From Capsicum annuum (lineage: Eukaryota; Streptophyta; Magnoliopsida; Solanales; Solanaceae), in assembly GCF_002878395.1 (NCBI RefSeq), contig NW_025892868.1, positions 284,395 through 348,394 on the forward strand: a DNA stretch of 64,000 nucleotides, in the 5' to 3' direction. Within the stretch, counting starts at the first letter, position 1; every line of letters starts with the position of its first letter. The position numbers were made by a program, and so were the translations under genes. The notes under the pieces were generated by a model. That model was not told the origin of the DNA. It searched no databases and worked only from the letters and a program-made list of their open reading frames with translations. Shown here in pieces: positions 24,241 through 35,869 of this stretch.

Positions 24241-25320
24241 AATCAGAACTAACTTGTTCTTCTCATTAGGGACCACAGTCATATTGAACCGCCCTAACCC
24301 ACTTAATGCTGGCAATATGATTAACCACACCTGCATCTAACCACTTAATAATCTAGATCTTTACTACCACTTGCATAGGTGGATTTAGATGATGTTGATG
24401 CTCAAATCTACACACTTCTCTTCAAGCTTAATCTTGTGAGTGCAAATTATGGGTGGAACTCCGACAATGTCAGCAATAGTCCAATCAATGGCGCCTTTAA
24501 ATCTTTACAATACTAAAATCCAGGACCCAACCTACGAATCTAATAAATATTCTACAATAATAATCCGTAAGGTATTATTGGCCCCCAAGAATGCATAACA
24601 GAAATAAGAAGGGATAGCCTTCAATTCTAATATCAGTGGATCCTCAATAGATGGTATCGTCGGAGGTGTTACTTTGTTCACTAAATCAAGATCATACTTT
24701 ATTGCAGCATAACTATATAAACCTCTACCAACAAGTGCACTCACCATATCATCATACTCATAAATTCAGTGGCTATGAAAGTTCATGATCACTACTTTCA
24801 ATGCCTCAATCCTAAGTATCTCCTTAATAGGTGCAACCAACGCATCTTCATCTACAATGTCTATCACAGAAATTATCTGTATATCTTTCAGTTGCCTTAT
24901 CGATTGACACATATTTAAAGTGACATGTTCATAATTAAGTCTCAATTTAATTTGTCTCATCTCTATGACAAAAAATGCCTTACCCGTGGATAGGAAAGGC
25001 CTTCCCAAGATGACAGGTACATCAAAATCAACCTCCCAATCAAGGATCAAGGTACATCAGACAAAGTACTAATCGCCTTCTGCACAGTATGATCAACCAT
25101 CAATAGTCTCATAGAGGTATTCTTGGGTGACCTCAACTCCAACTCCTTGTATATAACTAGAGTTACCATACTAATGCTAGCTCGCAGATCATATAATACT
25201 CGTGGAAAATTGAGGAAACTATGTAAGTAATAGTGAATGCTCTGGGATCCTCCTTTTCTCAACTGAGGATTAAGAGGCAATAGCACTGCAGTGGTGAATA
25301 TTATCAGTGAGCTCAAAACT
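24241..25320 (-). pseudogene. Athila/Tat protease and start of RT, pseudogene
   Basis: On the minus strand, 25320 downward carries 'RVLYDLRASISMVTLVIYKE' (the D-x-G-A-S-I active site, with Gly replaced by Arg). Then comes 'DWEVDFDVPVILGRPFLSTG' (the flap and ILGRPFL block) at 25050-24980. 'DPLILELKAIPSYFCYAFLG' leads to the RT start 'DWTIADIVGVPP' and 'MTVVPNEKNKLVLI' at about 24270. Several stops separate the pieces. The RT is then split by the LTR at 22855-24240. Confidence 0.8.
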
Positions 25321-27176
25321 CACCATTTACTTGTTGGTCACTAAATCCTTAATGAATTTCACATAGCCAGGCATCTTTTCTAAAGCTTCCACAAGAGGGA
25401 TATTCATCAAAAACTATTTCAACATTGATATAAATTTATGATATTTTCCTTCTTCATCTTTCTTTTTCAACCTTTCAGAATATGATAGGGGAGGTCATTG
25501 AATGGGCTCACATATTGGTGTGGCCTCCTTACCCTATATTTTGTCATCTTCAACTTATTTCTCTATATCCATCAATTTCTAAGATGCATCACCATTAGTC
25601 ACCAATTCTCGGTATCAGTTTTGAGAGCATCATCAACATCCATAATATCATTCCTTACATTATCAACAACAGTCATAGGTATATTAATACTAGTCTCACC
25701 ATATTGAGTGGTGATCGCTAGGCAATGGATGTCGTTCTTTGATTTCTACATGGTATTACTAGGAAGAGGGCCTTGTTGATGCTAATTTAATATGGATGAC
25801 CTCACACCAAAATGTTTCCCAAGCTACTTAATTATAGTTTCATGTGACTCTACTTTCTGGTTCAATCCTGATATGTCTTCCTTAATATCCTTAAGGCAAC
25901 TATCTTGTCTCTCTGAAGCCTTCAGAATCATAGAAAGTAATACTTTCATTCTTGAACTTTCAGGCATAGCAGCATGGTTCCTAGATGGAATATATAGACT
26001 ATTCTTCTACTTGTAATAATTCTATCTCATTCTGTCACTATCATGCTCTCTTTTCCTGTACTTATACCTATCTTTATAGTATTTCCAACCTTTTTTTCCT
26101 TGCCTCAAGTTCCAAGTTACATGGTTAAACCATTGGCCCTTGGATCAAAAACTAACTATCTCACTTTCCAAGTACTTTGCCTCTTCTTTAGAATTAGACT
26201 CTTCATATCTATAAGCCTTGCCTCGGGTACCCAAAACATTCACTTTTTTGCTCCTATGGCTATGAATTTCTTAGTAAAAAACCCAATCTTAGTCCTCAGT
26301 TATGCTATCTCTTGAATCACTGTCTCATTTAATGCTCTTGGCTAACTAGAAGCACCAATAGATTAAGTACCAACCGACCTATCTGCCTCCCTAGTTTGCC
26401 ACCCTTGGTTAGTTTTAGTAATCTAATATAAGATTTTTAAAGGTGATCCCATCAATGAATTATGAAATCTCCACTTGTAATAGTATTAATAACAACATGG
26501 TATTTTCATTCAAGTCATTGTAAAGTATCTTTAGTAAGTTTCTTCCTATGATTCTATGATTTAGTTAGAAAATTCATCAGCTTCTTCTTGAACCTTAACC
26601 ATCTCTCGTATGGTACCTCTGAATGTAATTGTCTAAAATTATTGGTTTTATCCTTCAACTATACATTCTTAAGGGTGGGAAAATTGGTCCAAGCACTTTT
26701 TCCTTAACTCATTCAAAGTGGTAGTAGACCCAAGGCAGCTCTCCTAACCATAACATCACTTCTCTTGTAAGAGACAATGGGAACAACCTGATTTGTATAG
26801 CGTCCGAACTCAACCCTGGCAAATTGTACAAATTGCAAATCCCCACCAAGTTTATAAGGTACATGTTTGCATCATCACTAGAAAAACCAACAAGCACTAC
26901 CGTCAAGTTCAGCAACTCGATCATTGCGCTCACAAAGTAAAATTTTGTTCCTAGAGGTAATTCTGGAGGAATAATTGCACCTGTCTTAATTGGTTCAACA
27001 TACCCCAAATCTTCTTCTGGATCATCATACACAGGCAAACATTTATGAACTAGTGGTTGAACTTTATTCTTTCTAACTCTATCTTTGTCAACTATTTCTT
27101 TATAATTTTTCTCCTTTTGTATAGTCTTTTTTTCAGTACATCGGGCAAGTGCTAGCCTAGGATTTTCTTCATCCAT
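25321..27176 (-). pseudogene. Athila/Tat gag pseudogene
   Basis: The best preserved part is 27176-26709 (155 residues), with 'IIPPELPLGTKFYFVSAMIE', 'GFSSDDANMYLINLVGICN' and 'IRLFPLSLTREVMLWLGELP', the usual retrotransposon gag core. A stop after 'YYHF' ends the open part. Downstream to 25321 the frame is broken, with short remnants. The start Met at 27174-27176 is followed by a Lys/Glu-rich stretch. Confidence 0.75.
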
Positions 27177-27499
27177 TAACTAGGTAGTAGTTTGCTCAAT
27201 AGTTCCTTGAACAACATACTGAGATGGCCGATTCAATATTGTAGGATCAACAAGTACCCCTTCATGTAGGGCTCCTTGATCATACTCTCTCCATCTCTTG
27301 ATTTTCCCTAAGGTTTATTCAATCTCAAGATCAAATGTAATCGGGGATTTCCTTGACTCCAAGTACTGGGCAAACATCTAAGTGTATCCTAGAGTCAGTA
27401 GAAAACTATAAATCAACAAATGACATCAACGTCACAAAAATCAATCAATCAATTCATAACCATATTCCCCAACGAAAGCAGAAAAATTTTACGTTGCCA

Positions 27500-28880
27500 A
27501 AATTACACCTCCAACAAAGTATAAATCAATCACGTGTCAAATATAGAACCCAACAATTTTGGGGTCAATCATATGAGAAATAGGTCAAAAATCTATCACG
27601 AGCTTGCTGATGTAATTGCCATAAATAAAAAGTAAAATGGAGGTTTTTGTAAAAGTAAGAGTAACAGTAACAATGCTGGAAAATTACAGTTGTTATCAAT
27701 ATGATACGATCAATAATATTACGTTCCCCTTGACCTCATAACTCCATGATTGTTTTTGCTTGTCAAACTATTCTGGTGCCTTGCATGTAAAATCTAACTA
27801 GTTATGTATCATATAACTGTCTATTAACCTTGGTTTAGATGAATTACCTAGTTATGTATCACCTAACCATCTATCAACCTTGGTTTAGGTGAATTTTACT
27901 CATCTCCTGTCGATCTCAGAGTATCATATTACTAACCCTTATTTTATAATCTTGGACTGCTGTCAGTCATAAGCTAATTAGAATAAGGTCGATACCTTCA
28001 TATTCCTATTGAGAATTCATTTTCCTAATATCTACCTCTCTCTCAAGAAATTACCAAATATTGGAGAGTTCATAAATATTTTTAAATTTCAAGAAAATTA
28101 TCAAAATAAAAGAAATCTTAATACATGCAAGAATACCAGTTTAGAATGACTTTGAACTAAAGCTATTTTGGTAATCCATCAGGATTTTCACAACCATAGT
28201 TATGGGGTTTAGCTGCTCATAAATTTAGGAAAAATAGTAGATTCCATAGATGAAAGCATAATGTTGAACTTAGAAGAGTAAGAATTAAAACCCAAATCTC
28301 AAATTATTTATAAAACCTAAAAACGTAAAACAATAATGTATCACAGAACTTAAAATAATGTCAAAAGTGTATAAAGTTCATATATTGATAATAAAACATC
28401 AAAAAGGTCTTTACAGATACAAAAGAAAACCTATAATAAATAGTGTTGGAAATAAAAGTCACCATCAACTCACAATCATAGGTTTAATCATGGGTACAAC
28501 CCACGAGTCGTGCCTTGGGTTATGGAAATTAGAGTGAAATCATCAACTTTGTAGAAAATTCTACCTACGAGTCAATCTACAGATTGTATTTTGTATGTAT
28601 GCCTCTTAGGTAGGCTTGTGATAGTCACACTTTAATCAATGATCTTTAGAACTTCAGAACTACAACCCACGTGGCTACCTATGGATCGTAGATACTACTC
28701 ATGAGTCATAGGTCATGGGTAGCCTTCTAAACAACTCTTCATCCCTTTTTCTTATTATTTGCTCCGATCTTTATTTTCCCGCAAATATCAATACAAACTC
28801 ACATCATGTCTAAGCAAATATTAAAGTACTTGATAATTTCCTTTTTTTAAGCATTAAAAGTTCTATGAAACCATGTCACA
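27500..28880 (-). repeat. LTR of the minus-strand Athila/Tat element
   Basis: The upstream (5') LTR on the minus strand. It should start at 28880 (complement TGTGACATGG) and end just before 27500. The U3 half matches 1-608; the other half matches 22860-23640. Immediately inside, on the minus strand, 'tttggcaacgtaaaattttt' may be a ruined tRNA-Asp-type primer site. A dyad-rich part with 'acccacgagtcgtgcc' lies near 28500. Confidence 0.7.
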
Positions 28881-28884
28881 TCAT

Positions 28885-29660
28885 TGGTGAATGGTAAGAC
28901 ATGGATGAGCATGTTGATTATTTGAAGTGTGTGTTTGATGCGCCTAGGAAAAAAAGCTCTATGTTAATAAGTCTAAATGTTTGTTTTGTGTTGATGGAGT
29001 TCTTTTTTGGATTTTTCTATGAGTTCAATGGGAGTTGAGGATGTTGAATAAAAAATAGGCGCTATTAAGAATCGGTCAACTCCCACGTCCATTAATGATA
29101 TGTGTAGTTTTCATGGAGTGGCTAGTTTTTATAGGCAGTTTGTTAAAGGATTAAGCACGGTAGTGACCCGTTTAACTAAGATGGTTGAAATGCATACATC
29201 CTTATTTTGGGGTAAGGAACAAATAATGTCTTTACCACTTTGAAACAAATTCTTAGTTCTGCACCATTGTTGCAATTATCCAACTTTGATAAAACCTTTG
29301 AAATTGAATGTGATACTTGTAAGTGGATATTAGATATTTTTTGATTCAAGAATTTAAACCCATTTCCTAATATAGTGAGAATCTTAGAGGTGCAAAATTA
29401 AATTACACCACCTATGACCTTGAGCATTGTGCCTTAATTCAGGCTTTGGTAATTGGAAACACTACTTGTAGCCCAAGGATTTTGTTATTAAGGTCGATCA
29501 TGAGTCCTTGAAACATCTTAGGTAACAAGTTAAGTTAACTAAGTAACATGCCAAATGAGTAGAATTTCTTGAAATGTTCCCTTATTTAATTCAATACAAA
29601 AAAGGGAAGGATAATGTGGTGGCAGATGCCTTACTAAGGAAACATGTTTTGGTTTTTATT
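28885..29660 (+). pseudogene. Reina-like gypsy pol: RT end and RNase H, pseudogene
   Basis: The reading opens at 'WDEHVDYLKCVFDA', just after where the RT catalytic box would be. It continues 'SINDMCSFHGVASFYRQFVK', 'LLQLSNFDKTFEIECDT' and ends '[19 protein letters not shown]' (29574-29650). These are the RT connection and RNase H of chromoviruses, close to the Reina type. Everything upstream of 28885 (LTR, gag, protease, RT core) is missing. The left edge coincides with the LTR end at 28880. Confidence 0.8.
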
Positions 29661-31165
29661 TTGACTTCTAAGTTGTTTTTCTCTGAGAGCTTCAAATCTT
29701 TGTACCTCAAGTACCCTATTTTTCATAAAATTTACCAAGATTGTGGAACATATTCAAGGGATCATAATCTCAAGGATAAACCTACAACACCATTTGCTAT
29801 ATTTAATATTTACTTGTTCAAGAATAAGCGATTATGTATACTTATGAGCTCTTGAAGGAATATTTTTGTGATAGAGGCATATTATGGGGGTTTGATGAGG
29901 CATTCTGGTATTGAAAAAAATTGGAAATTCTTGAATAACAAATCTATTATCATAAAATACATAGTGATGTTGCTATTGTTTGTGGCTAATGTTTTGAATG
30001 TCATAGTGCTAAGTCTACTCTACTTTCCCATCTATTATATACCCCTCTTCTCACCCATCAAGGGCCTTGTCTTGACTTTTTTTAAGGATTTTGTGTTGGG
30101 TTTACCAAGGACTAGGAGGAGCATGGATAGCATCCTTATGGTTGTTAATCATTTTTCAAAAATGTCTCATTTTATTTCATGTCAAAAGACTAAAGACGTT
30201 TATCATGTTGCATCTTTATTTGTTGAGTATGTTGTCAAGTTGCATGGTATTTCTCATCCATAGTGAACAATAGGGATCCTAAATTCTTTAGCCATTTTGG
30301 GGGGGAACTGTGGGGTAGAATTAGGACAAAATTATTGTTCTATAAATTTTTTCACCCACAAAATGATGGTCAAACCAATATAGTGAATCATACCCTTGGT
30401 TCTATAATTCTGTCCTTGGTTAAAGGAAAACACACATCTTAGGAACAACAATTGATCTTGGTTGAATTTGTAAATAATGGTGTTATTCTTAATCTTACTG
30501 GCATGTCCCTATTTACAATTATTTATGCTTTTAACCCCATAACCCCCTTTGTCTCAAGATATTATGTTTGAGTTTTGATGATAACAATAGTGCGGACATC
30601 ATAAAATCTTTACGTCAAAATGTGTGACTTCATCTTGATTAAAAAAATCAATAAATAGCCAAGAAAGTCAACAAGAGATGAAAAGGATGGTGCTTTAAGT
30701 ATATGATTGGGTTTGGGTCCATTTGCAAAATAAAAGGTTTCAAAATAAGAGTAAACCAAACTAATGCCTAGAGGAGATTGTCTATTTGAAGTGCTTGAAA
30801 GGCTTAATGACAATGGCAACAAATTAATCTTCCCCTAATTTACCAAGTGCATAATAAATTCAACATTTGTGATCTTTCTCCATTGGATTTGTGTGATGAA
30901 GTCAACTTGAGTTTGTGGAAAAATTCTTGTCAAGAAGGGGAGAGTGATGCATCCTAAGGACCCCCAAGACCTCTTGTAAGGCCTTTCACAAGGAATCAAG
31001 CTCGTGAGCGTCAAGATTAGCAAGGGTAATTCTTGAAGAAGGATTCACTTGAGTCCATTATGAAATCTTCATTAGGATCCCATGTTCTCGTGATAACATT
31101 TATGGAGCATATGTTGAGAAGAAGAAGGAGGATTATGCCTTTTTGATGAATTCTTGAATACATCA
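29661..31165 (+). pseudogene. Reina-like gypsy integrase and C-terminal tail, pseudogene
   Basis: Visible blocks are '[12 protein letters not shown]', '[20 protein letters not shown]' and '[20 protein letters not shown]' (30130-30200), then 'HPQNDGQTN' (about 30355) and 'DWVWVHLQNKRF' at about 30705. Stops and shifts break the run many times. The tail near 31000 resembles the polyprotein end. No 3' LTR follows; the pararetrovirus starts at about 31490. Confidence 0.75.
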
Positions 31166-31489
31166 TAAAAGAGGATATCTGAACAAGGTCCATTAATGAA
31201 AAACAAGAAGTAATTAATAAAGAAAATTTGAAAATACAAAGACAGAAAGGAATTCTATATATTTTATATCTTTAGTTCTCATATATTTTTCTGGATTTGT
31301 TTTCATTAGTTTTTGTATTAATTATATATTTTTCATATCCATTTTTCAATATTCGTATTTTATCACGGTTGATGTGTAGGTTTGGCATGTAGGTTTGGCA
31401 TGTAGATATTTGTAAGAGTAGGTAGGTAGGTGTGGTATATAATTTATTCTAGTCATAAAATATTTACCAAATATTTTTTCTAATAAGAT
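31166..31489. other. AT-rich spacer with short tandem repeat
   Basis: No gene seen. Near 31370-31405 'gtaggtttggcat' occurs twice in direct succession, followed by 'taggtaggtaggt'-type repeats near 31420. It joins the Reina remnant to the pararetrovirus. Confidence 0.5.
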
Positions 31490-32036
31490 TTTTCTTATAT
31501 CTATATTTTTTTATATCCCTAAGTACATACAAAAAAATTATTTTAAATTTATCTACCATTTCGTCAGATAAATAAGTATTCATTTTTCATATGATGTTTT
31601 TTTCAAAATATTCCCTTCAATCATAAACATAACAAAATATGATCATTTTAGATTACTATATACTAGATTATTCTTAAATAACATGTTCGTCGGTTACTAT
31701 TAGCATGGTAATCTGGATACTTTTCCCTTAAACAGTGCCTCTACACTGGCTATTCCCCTATCATGGTTTTTTTACCTCACCAGTTTCACCTTTAGGATGG
31801 CATAGTTCTTAGAGATTTTTCTCCTTTTTAACTTTGCTAATAAACTTCTTAACATGCTATTCTTCGAATAATTCTGCTATAAAGAAACTAACATGAACTT
31901 ATTTTATCATATCATGATTGTCAGGAATTTATGAATTTAGCTATTCATAATCGTAAATAAATATATCTGTTTTGGTAGGTTTGATAATTCTGGGCTTTGT
32001 TTATCCATAGCTTTTCCTTAGAAATATATCTGTTTT

Positions 32037-32042
32037 TTTATT
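32037..32042 (-). terminator. Poly(A) signal AATAAA (copy 1)
   Basis: AATAAA on the minus strand, in the context 'atttaataaaaaaac', downstream of the TATA box. Its partner in the second repeat is at 34491-34496. Confidence 0.5.
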
Positions 32043-32127
32043 AAATATTCAAAAAGTTTTTTGTGTACAAAAAGGAAGGCTTGCTTTCAACACATGAAAG
32101 TCTTGCCTTTAACTTATCAAAGGGTTA

Positions 32128-32140
32128 CATATTTATAGCC
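32128..32140 (-). promoter_or_regulatory. Pararetrovirus pregenomic promoter TATA box (copy 1)
   Basis: The minus strand reads GGCTATAAATAT. An AATAAA lies about 95 bases downstream on the same strand (32037-32042). A TATA box followed closely by a poly(A) signal is the usual layout of the terminally redundant 35S-type transcript of these viruses. I saw no tRNA-Met primer site within the repeat. Confidence 0.65.
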
Positions 32141-32442
32141 TAAAAGAAAACGTGTAAACTACTTTATACTATTCCTACTTTACATCTGTCAAGAAAATAA
32201 AAGATTAATAATGGTCCTAAAAAAGTAAAGTGGCAAGTGCCAAAAAAACAAGAAAAGTCAAAAAGGCTATAGGCTAGTCTAGCCTAAGAATAGTAAACGT
32301 TTATATAATTTATGTACTTCACATTTCTCAAAGTCATATGTCATTTTCATATTTCAATGCTTTGTCTTCTTATCTTTCTATTATTGCTCAGTGTCTTTCT
32401 ATCTTTTTTTGTGTATCTTCCAGCTGTCGTTCTTATCTTTTT

Positions 32443-33684
32443 CTATTCCAATTGAACTTCTGAGATAATACTATCTTCTCTATTACATCTCAAACATTGA
32501 TGTTCTGGATATTTTTGTCCAATTATCTTGCAATATCTTGTTAATAATTCTTCTGAAATAAATCCCTTCCTAATAGCTCTTGCAGTTGGTTATTTTTCTA
32601 GGTTGAGTAATGTCAGAATCCATTGTCTAGCATTTTTCATATCTATTTGTCATAACTATCTTGAATTTGAATAAATCATTTGATGATCTCATGAATAATA
32701 GATCTATATTGGATTTGCATTGATATAATTATATGCTAATTCTTGAACAATCGTAGCTATTCTAATAAGTAGTTTATTTGCATAAAAATTAGGTATCTCG
32801 ATTTTAGGTATCTCTGGCTGCTGAACAATATCTTTCAGTATAATCATATCTCTAGTTAATCCTATTTTTTCAATTTGTATAACTGGTTTGATCTCGTCAT
32901 ATAATATCTCTGTTGGTGCAGTATAAAGCTTTATAAAAAATAAATTTTCTTTGGTTATTCTTTTATAAGTGGTGAATGCTCTATATATTTCTGGTATATT
33001 TGTTAGCTTATTTCCTTCATGGGTATATACGGTATTTAATAATCTATAACTGAAACAAGTTTTAACTAAGCTTGGGTTGATTTTTGGTAGTGCGATTAAC
33101 TTGTTGTAACCTTGTAATTTTTGGGTTATATAGTTTGTTTTTGATTCTTGGATATCTGTGGCTCTGAGTTTAAGGTTTAGATAAGTCTGTATTTTGTGGA
33201 TATTTTCTATGTATGCTCGAGTTATGTGGTTATAGGCTTTTTTATCTTGGTTCATACTTTCTCGATATGTCGTAATTTGTGGGGGTATGTACAAGGGGTC
33301 TTTTTGTGTTTTTGGTATAAATGGTTTTTCAAATATCTTATTCATGTTCATGTTATGATATCTTTGTCCACTAACTCCTTTGCTTGTACCTGCAATTGTA
33401 GGTTGATAAACGTCATGGGTTTTATTGCTTGTCCCAATGTCTCCTTTTAGCTATGGAATTTTGATGTCTTCCGATCAACATAGGTCTACACACTGCTGAG
33501 TTAGCTGATTCATAGCTTTAGACTTTAGTTTAACTTCATTAGTTTTTAGCTTTTCTATTTCATCGCCCATACTGTCCACTTTCATTGAAAGCGTAGTTAG
33601 GGTTTTAAGTATTTTTTCTAAAGCATCATCTTCTATTATATTAGTATATATAGCTTTGTCTTGATATGTAATCTGCAATAACAT
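32443..33684 (-). pseudogene. Pararetrovirus terminal ORF (transactivator position), pseudogene
   Basis: The reading starts at ATG 33682-33684, overlapping the RNase H end in another frame. The first 70 residues include a heptad-like stretch, 'TLTTLSMKVDSMGDEIEKL'. After a stop at 33475 and a shift, a 215-residue open segment (33351-32704) contains 'LQGYNKLIALPKINPSLVKT' and 'IPNFYANKLLIRIATIVQEL'. The same frame continues with stops to a natural end at 32443, with a 'CLRCNRED' cysteine pair near the end. In position it is the last gene before the leader, where caulimovirids keep the translation transactivator. I name it by position, not by a recognised catalytic motif. Confidence 0.65.
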
Positions 33685-33986
33685 TTTTGTTAGTACTAAT
33701 CACTTCAATTGTAAATAAAAAATTTAATATATTTAATACTAGTCTCCGAATCTCTTTCGTTGTAACTGAATTTTGTATTTTCTTTATTAACTACCAGCGT
33801 ACCTGTGTATTATCTATTCGTACAATAAACTTGTTATATACAATATATGGCTTAACTACTAATAAACATTTATATTATGAAAATAATTCTTTTTTATTTA
33901 TTTCCCATTTTATTTCTCTTTCATTAAACGTACATGAGTAGTATCTACAATGATGTTCTAATTTTTCTTCTTCATATCTATATTTA
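33650..33986 (-). pseudogene. Pararetrovirus RNase H, C-terminal part
   Basis: Starting right after the second leader repeat, the minus strand reads 'EEEKLEHHCRYYS', 'FNEREIKWEINKKEL', 'FIVRIDNTQVRW' and 'FTIEVISTNKNVIADYISRQ'. These are the usual last blocks of caulimovirid RNase H. The catalytic 'DN' in 'RIDNTQV' is kept; one Trp codon after 'VRW' is a stop. The frame ends within the start of the terminal ORF. Confidence 0.8.
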
Positions 33987-34945
33987 AAAAAATTATTTTA
34001 AATTTATCTACCATTTCGTCAGATAAATAAGTATTCATTTTTCACATGATGTTTTTTTCAAAATATTCCCTTCAATCATGCACATAACAAAATATAATCA
34101 TTTTAGATTGCTATATACTAAATTATTCTTAAATAACATGTTCTTCGGTCACTATTAATATGGTAATCTGGATACTTTTCCCATAAACAGTGTCTTTACT
34201 CTGGCTACTCTACTATTACGGCTTTCTTGCCTCGTCGGTTTCACCTTTAGGATGGCTTAGTTCTTCGAGATTTTTCTCCTTTTTAACTTTGCTAATAAAC
34301 TTCTTAACATGCTATTCTTTGAATAATTCTACAATAAAGTAACTAACATGAACTTATTTTATCATATCATGATTGTCAGGAATTTATGAATTTAGCTATT
34401 CATAATCGTAAATAAATATATCTGTTTTGATAGGTTTGATAATTCTGGGCTTTGTTTATCCATAGCTTTTCCTTAGAAATATATATGTTTTTTATTAAAT
34501 ATTCAAAAAGTTTTTTGTGTACAACAAGGAAGGCTTGCTTTCAACACGTGAAAGTCTTGCCTTTAACTTGCCAAAGGCTTACATATTTATAGCCTAAAAG
34601 AAAACGTGTAAACCACTTTATACTATTCCTACTTTACATCTGTCAAGAAAATAAAAGATTAATAATGGTCCTAAAAAGGTAAAATGACAAGTGTCAAAAA
34701 AAAACAAGAAAAGTCAAAAAGGCTATAGACTATTCTAGCCTAAGAATAGTAAATGTTTACATAATTTATGTATTTCACATTTTTCAAAGTCATATGTCAT
34801 TTTTATATTTCAATACTATGTCTTCTTATCTTTCTATTATTGCTTCGTGTCTTTCTATCTTTTTATCGTGTATTTTCCAACTATCGTATTTATCTTCTTC
34901 TATTCCAGTTGAAGTTCTGGGATAATATTATCTTCTCCATTATAA
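33987..34945 (-). repeat. Pararetrovirus leader repeat, copy displacing the RT core
   Basis: 959 bases matching 31536-32487. At its 34945 end the minus strand passes directly from RT text ('QIQGYTYF') to the last codons of the terminal ORF ('GEDNIIPELQLE' then stop). At its 33987 end it passes straight into RNase H. The part of RT that normally holds the catalytic box is absent. So the terminal-ORF end plus the promoter leader has replaced the RT core. Confidence 0.85.
34584..34596 (-). promoter_or_regulatory. Pararetrovirus promoter TATA box (copy 2, ectopic)
   Basis: GGCTATAAATATG on the minus strand, identical in core to the box at 32128-32140, with AATAAA at 34491-34496. If active, it would start transcripts inside the RT gene that run through RNase H and the terminal ORF. 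Confidence 0.6.
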
Positions 34946-35268
34946 CTAAAGTAAGTATATCCTTGTATTTGTCTTATTTTTAATATCTTATTTGGTATTG
35001 GATAATTATATGTCATAGTTTTTGCATTTAAATTTCTATAGTCAATCACCATTCTACTTTTTCCTCTTTTTTATTCACTGTGTTTATTTACTATAAATGC
35101 TAGGCTATTATGTTTACTATTACTTTTTTGTATATATTGTTTTTCTAATAATTCATCTATATGAATTTTAAATTCTTTTAAATCGTTAAAATTATATGTT
35201 AATGGTTTTTGAGTTATTATACTATTTTTATCTATTAATTCAATTTTTATAGTAGTTTTATGTTTTTC
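34946..35268 (-). pseudogene. Pararetrovirus RT, N-terminal part only
   Basis: The minus-strand frame reads 'NFNDLKEFKIHIDELLEKQY', 'SLAFIVNKHSE' (stop), 'SRMVIDYRNLNAKTMTYNYP' and 'PIPNKILKIRQIQGYTYF', then breaks at the leader repeat. These are the fingers and start of the palm of RT. The catalytic Tyr-x-Asp-Asp part is not present anywhere in the window on this element. The frame is continuous with the protease upstream apart from one stop at 35269. Confidence 0.85.
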
Positions 35269-35858
35269 TCATCCTTTTAGTGGGTCTTCACTGTATAATT
35301 GTTTTAATTTGTTCTTTATTATTTCTACTTTATCTATTGAAAATATAGTTATTTCTTTTTTATTTATCGAAAATACAACTAGTTCTACTATGTCTTCTAC
35401 ATTTTTTATATTTTCTAACTTTTGTGTAATTTTTTCACTTTCTTTTATCCAATCAATTTTCTTTCTTATTGTATTAATAAATTTTTTTGCTCTTACTCTT
35501 TGTTTACATGGTGTTGTAAACCACCAATCTGTTTTAGTTATTATATGTTGGCATAATCTATCTAAAAATGGCATTCCTAAAAGCATATCTTTTGATGTTA
35601 GTTCATAATTATAGATTTCTCTATTGTTATTATTTTATCCCATATCTGTATTTTTACATTTTTAGCTTTATATGTAGTTAAAATTCCTTCATTATTAAAT
35701 ACTTTGACTACTATTGGTGTTTTTAATTTATCCTGTTTACTTTCTGGTAAACAGTTGTATCTACATAAGTTTGCTTCTGCTCCTGTATTTATCATAGGTG
35801 TATAATACCTATCATAATATCCTTCTACTATTATTTTTACAAGTATATATATTTTCAT
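35269..35858 (-). pseudogene. Pararetrovirus aspartic protease, pseudogene
   Basis: The active-site block reads 'TPMINTGAEANLCRYNCLP' at about 35790-35740, where the family has Asp-Thr-Gly. The Asp is Asn here (a G-to-A type change), which would abolish activity. The second block, 'MLLGMPFLDRLCQHI', lies at 35586 downward, followed by 'TDWWFTTPCKQRVRAKKF'. A stop at 35598 separates the two. The position before RT is as expected. Confidence 0.8.
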
Positions 35859-35869
35859 ATCATGTTAAA

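Larger units (their letters stand above)
31536..32487 (-). repeat. Pararetrovirus leader repeat, copy in normal position
   Basis: 952 bases that match 33987-34945 nearly base for base. On the minus strand it holds the last codons of the terminal ORF (stop at 32443-32445), then the intergenic region with TATA box and AATAAA. It follows the terminal ORF directly, as expected for the large intergenic region of a caulimovirid genome. Its far end (31536) is where similarity to the second copy stops. Confidence 0.85.
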
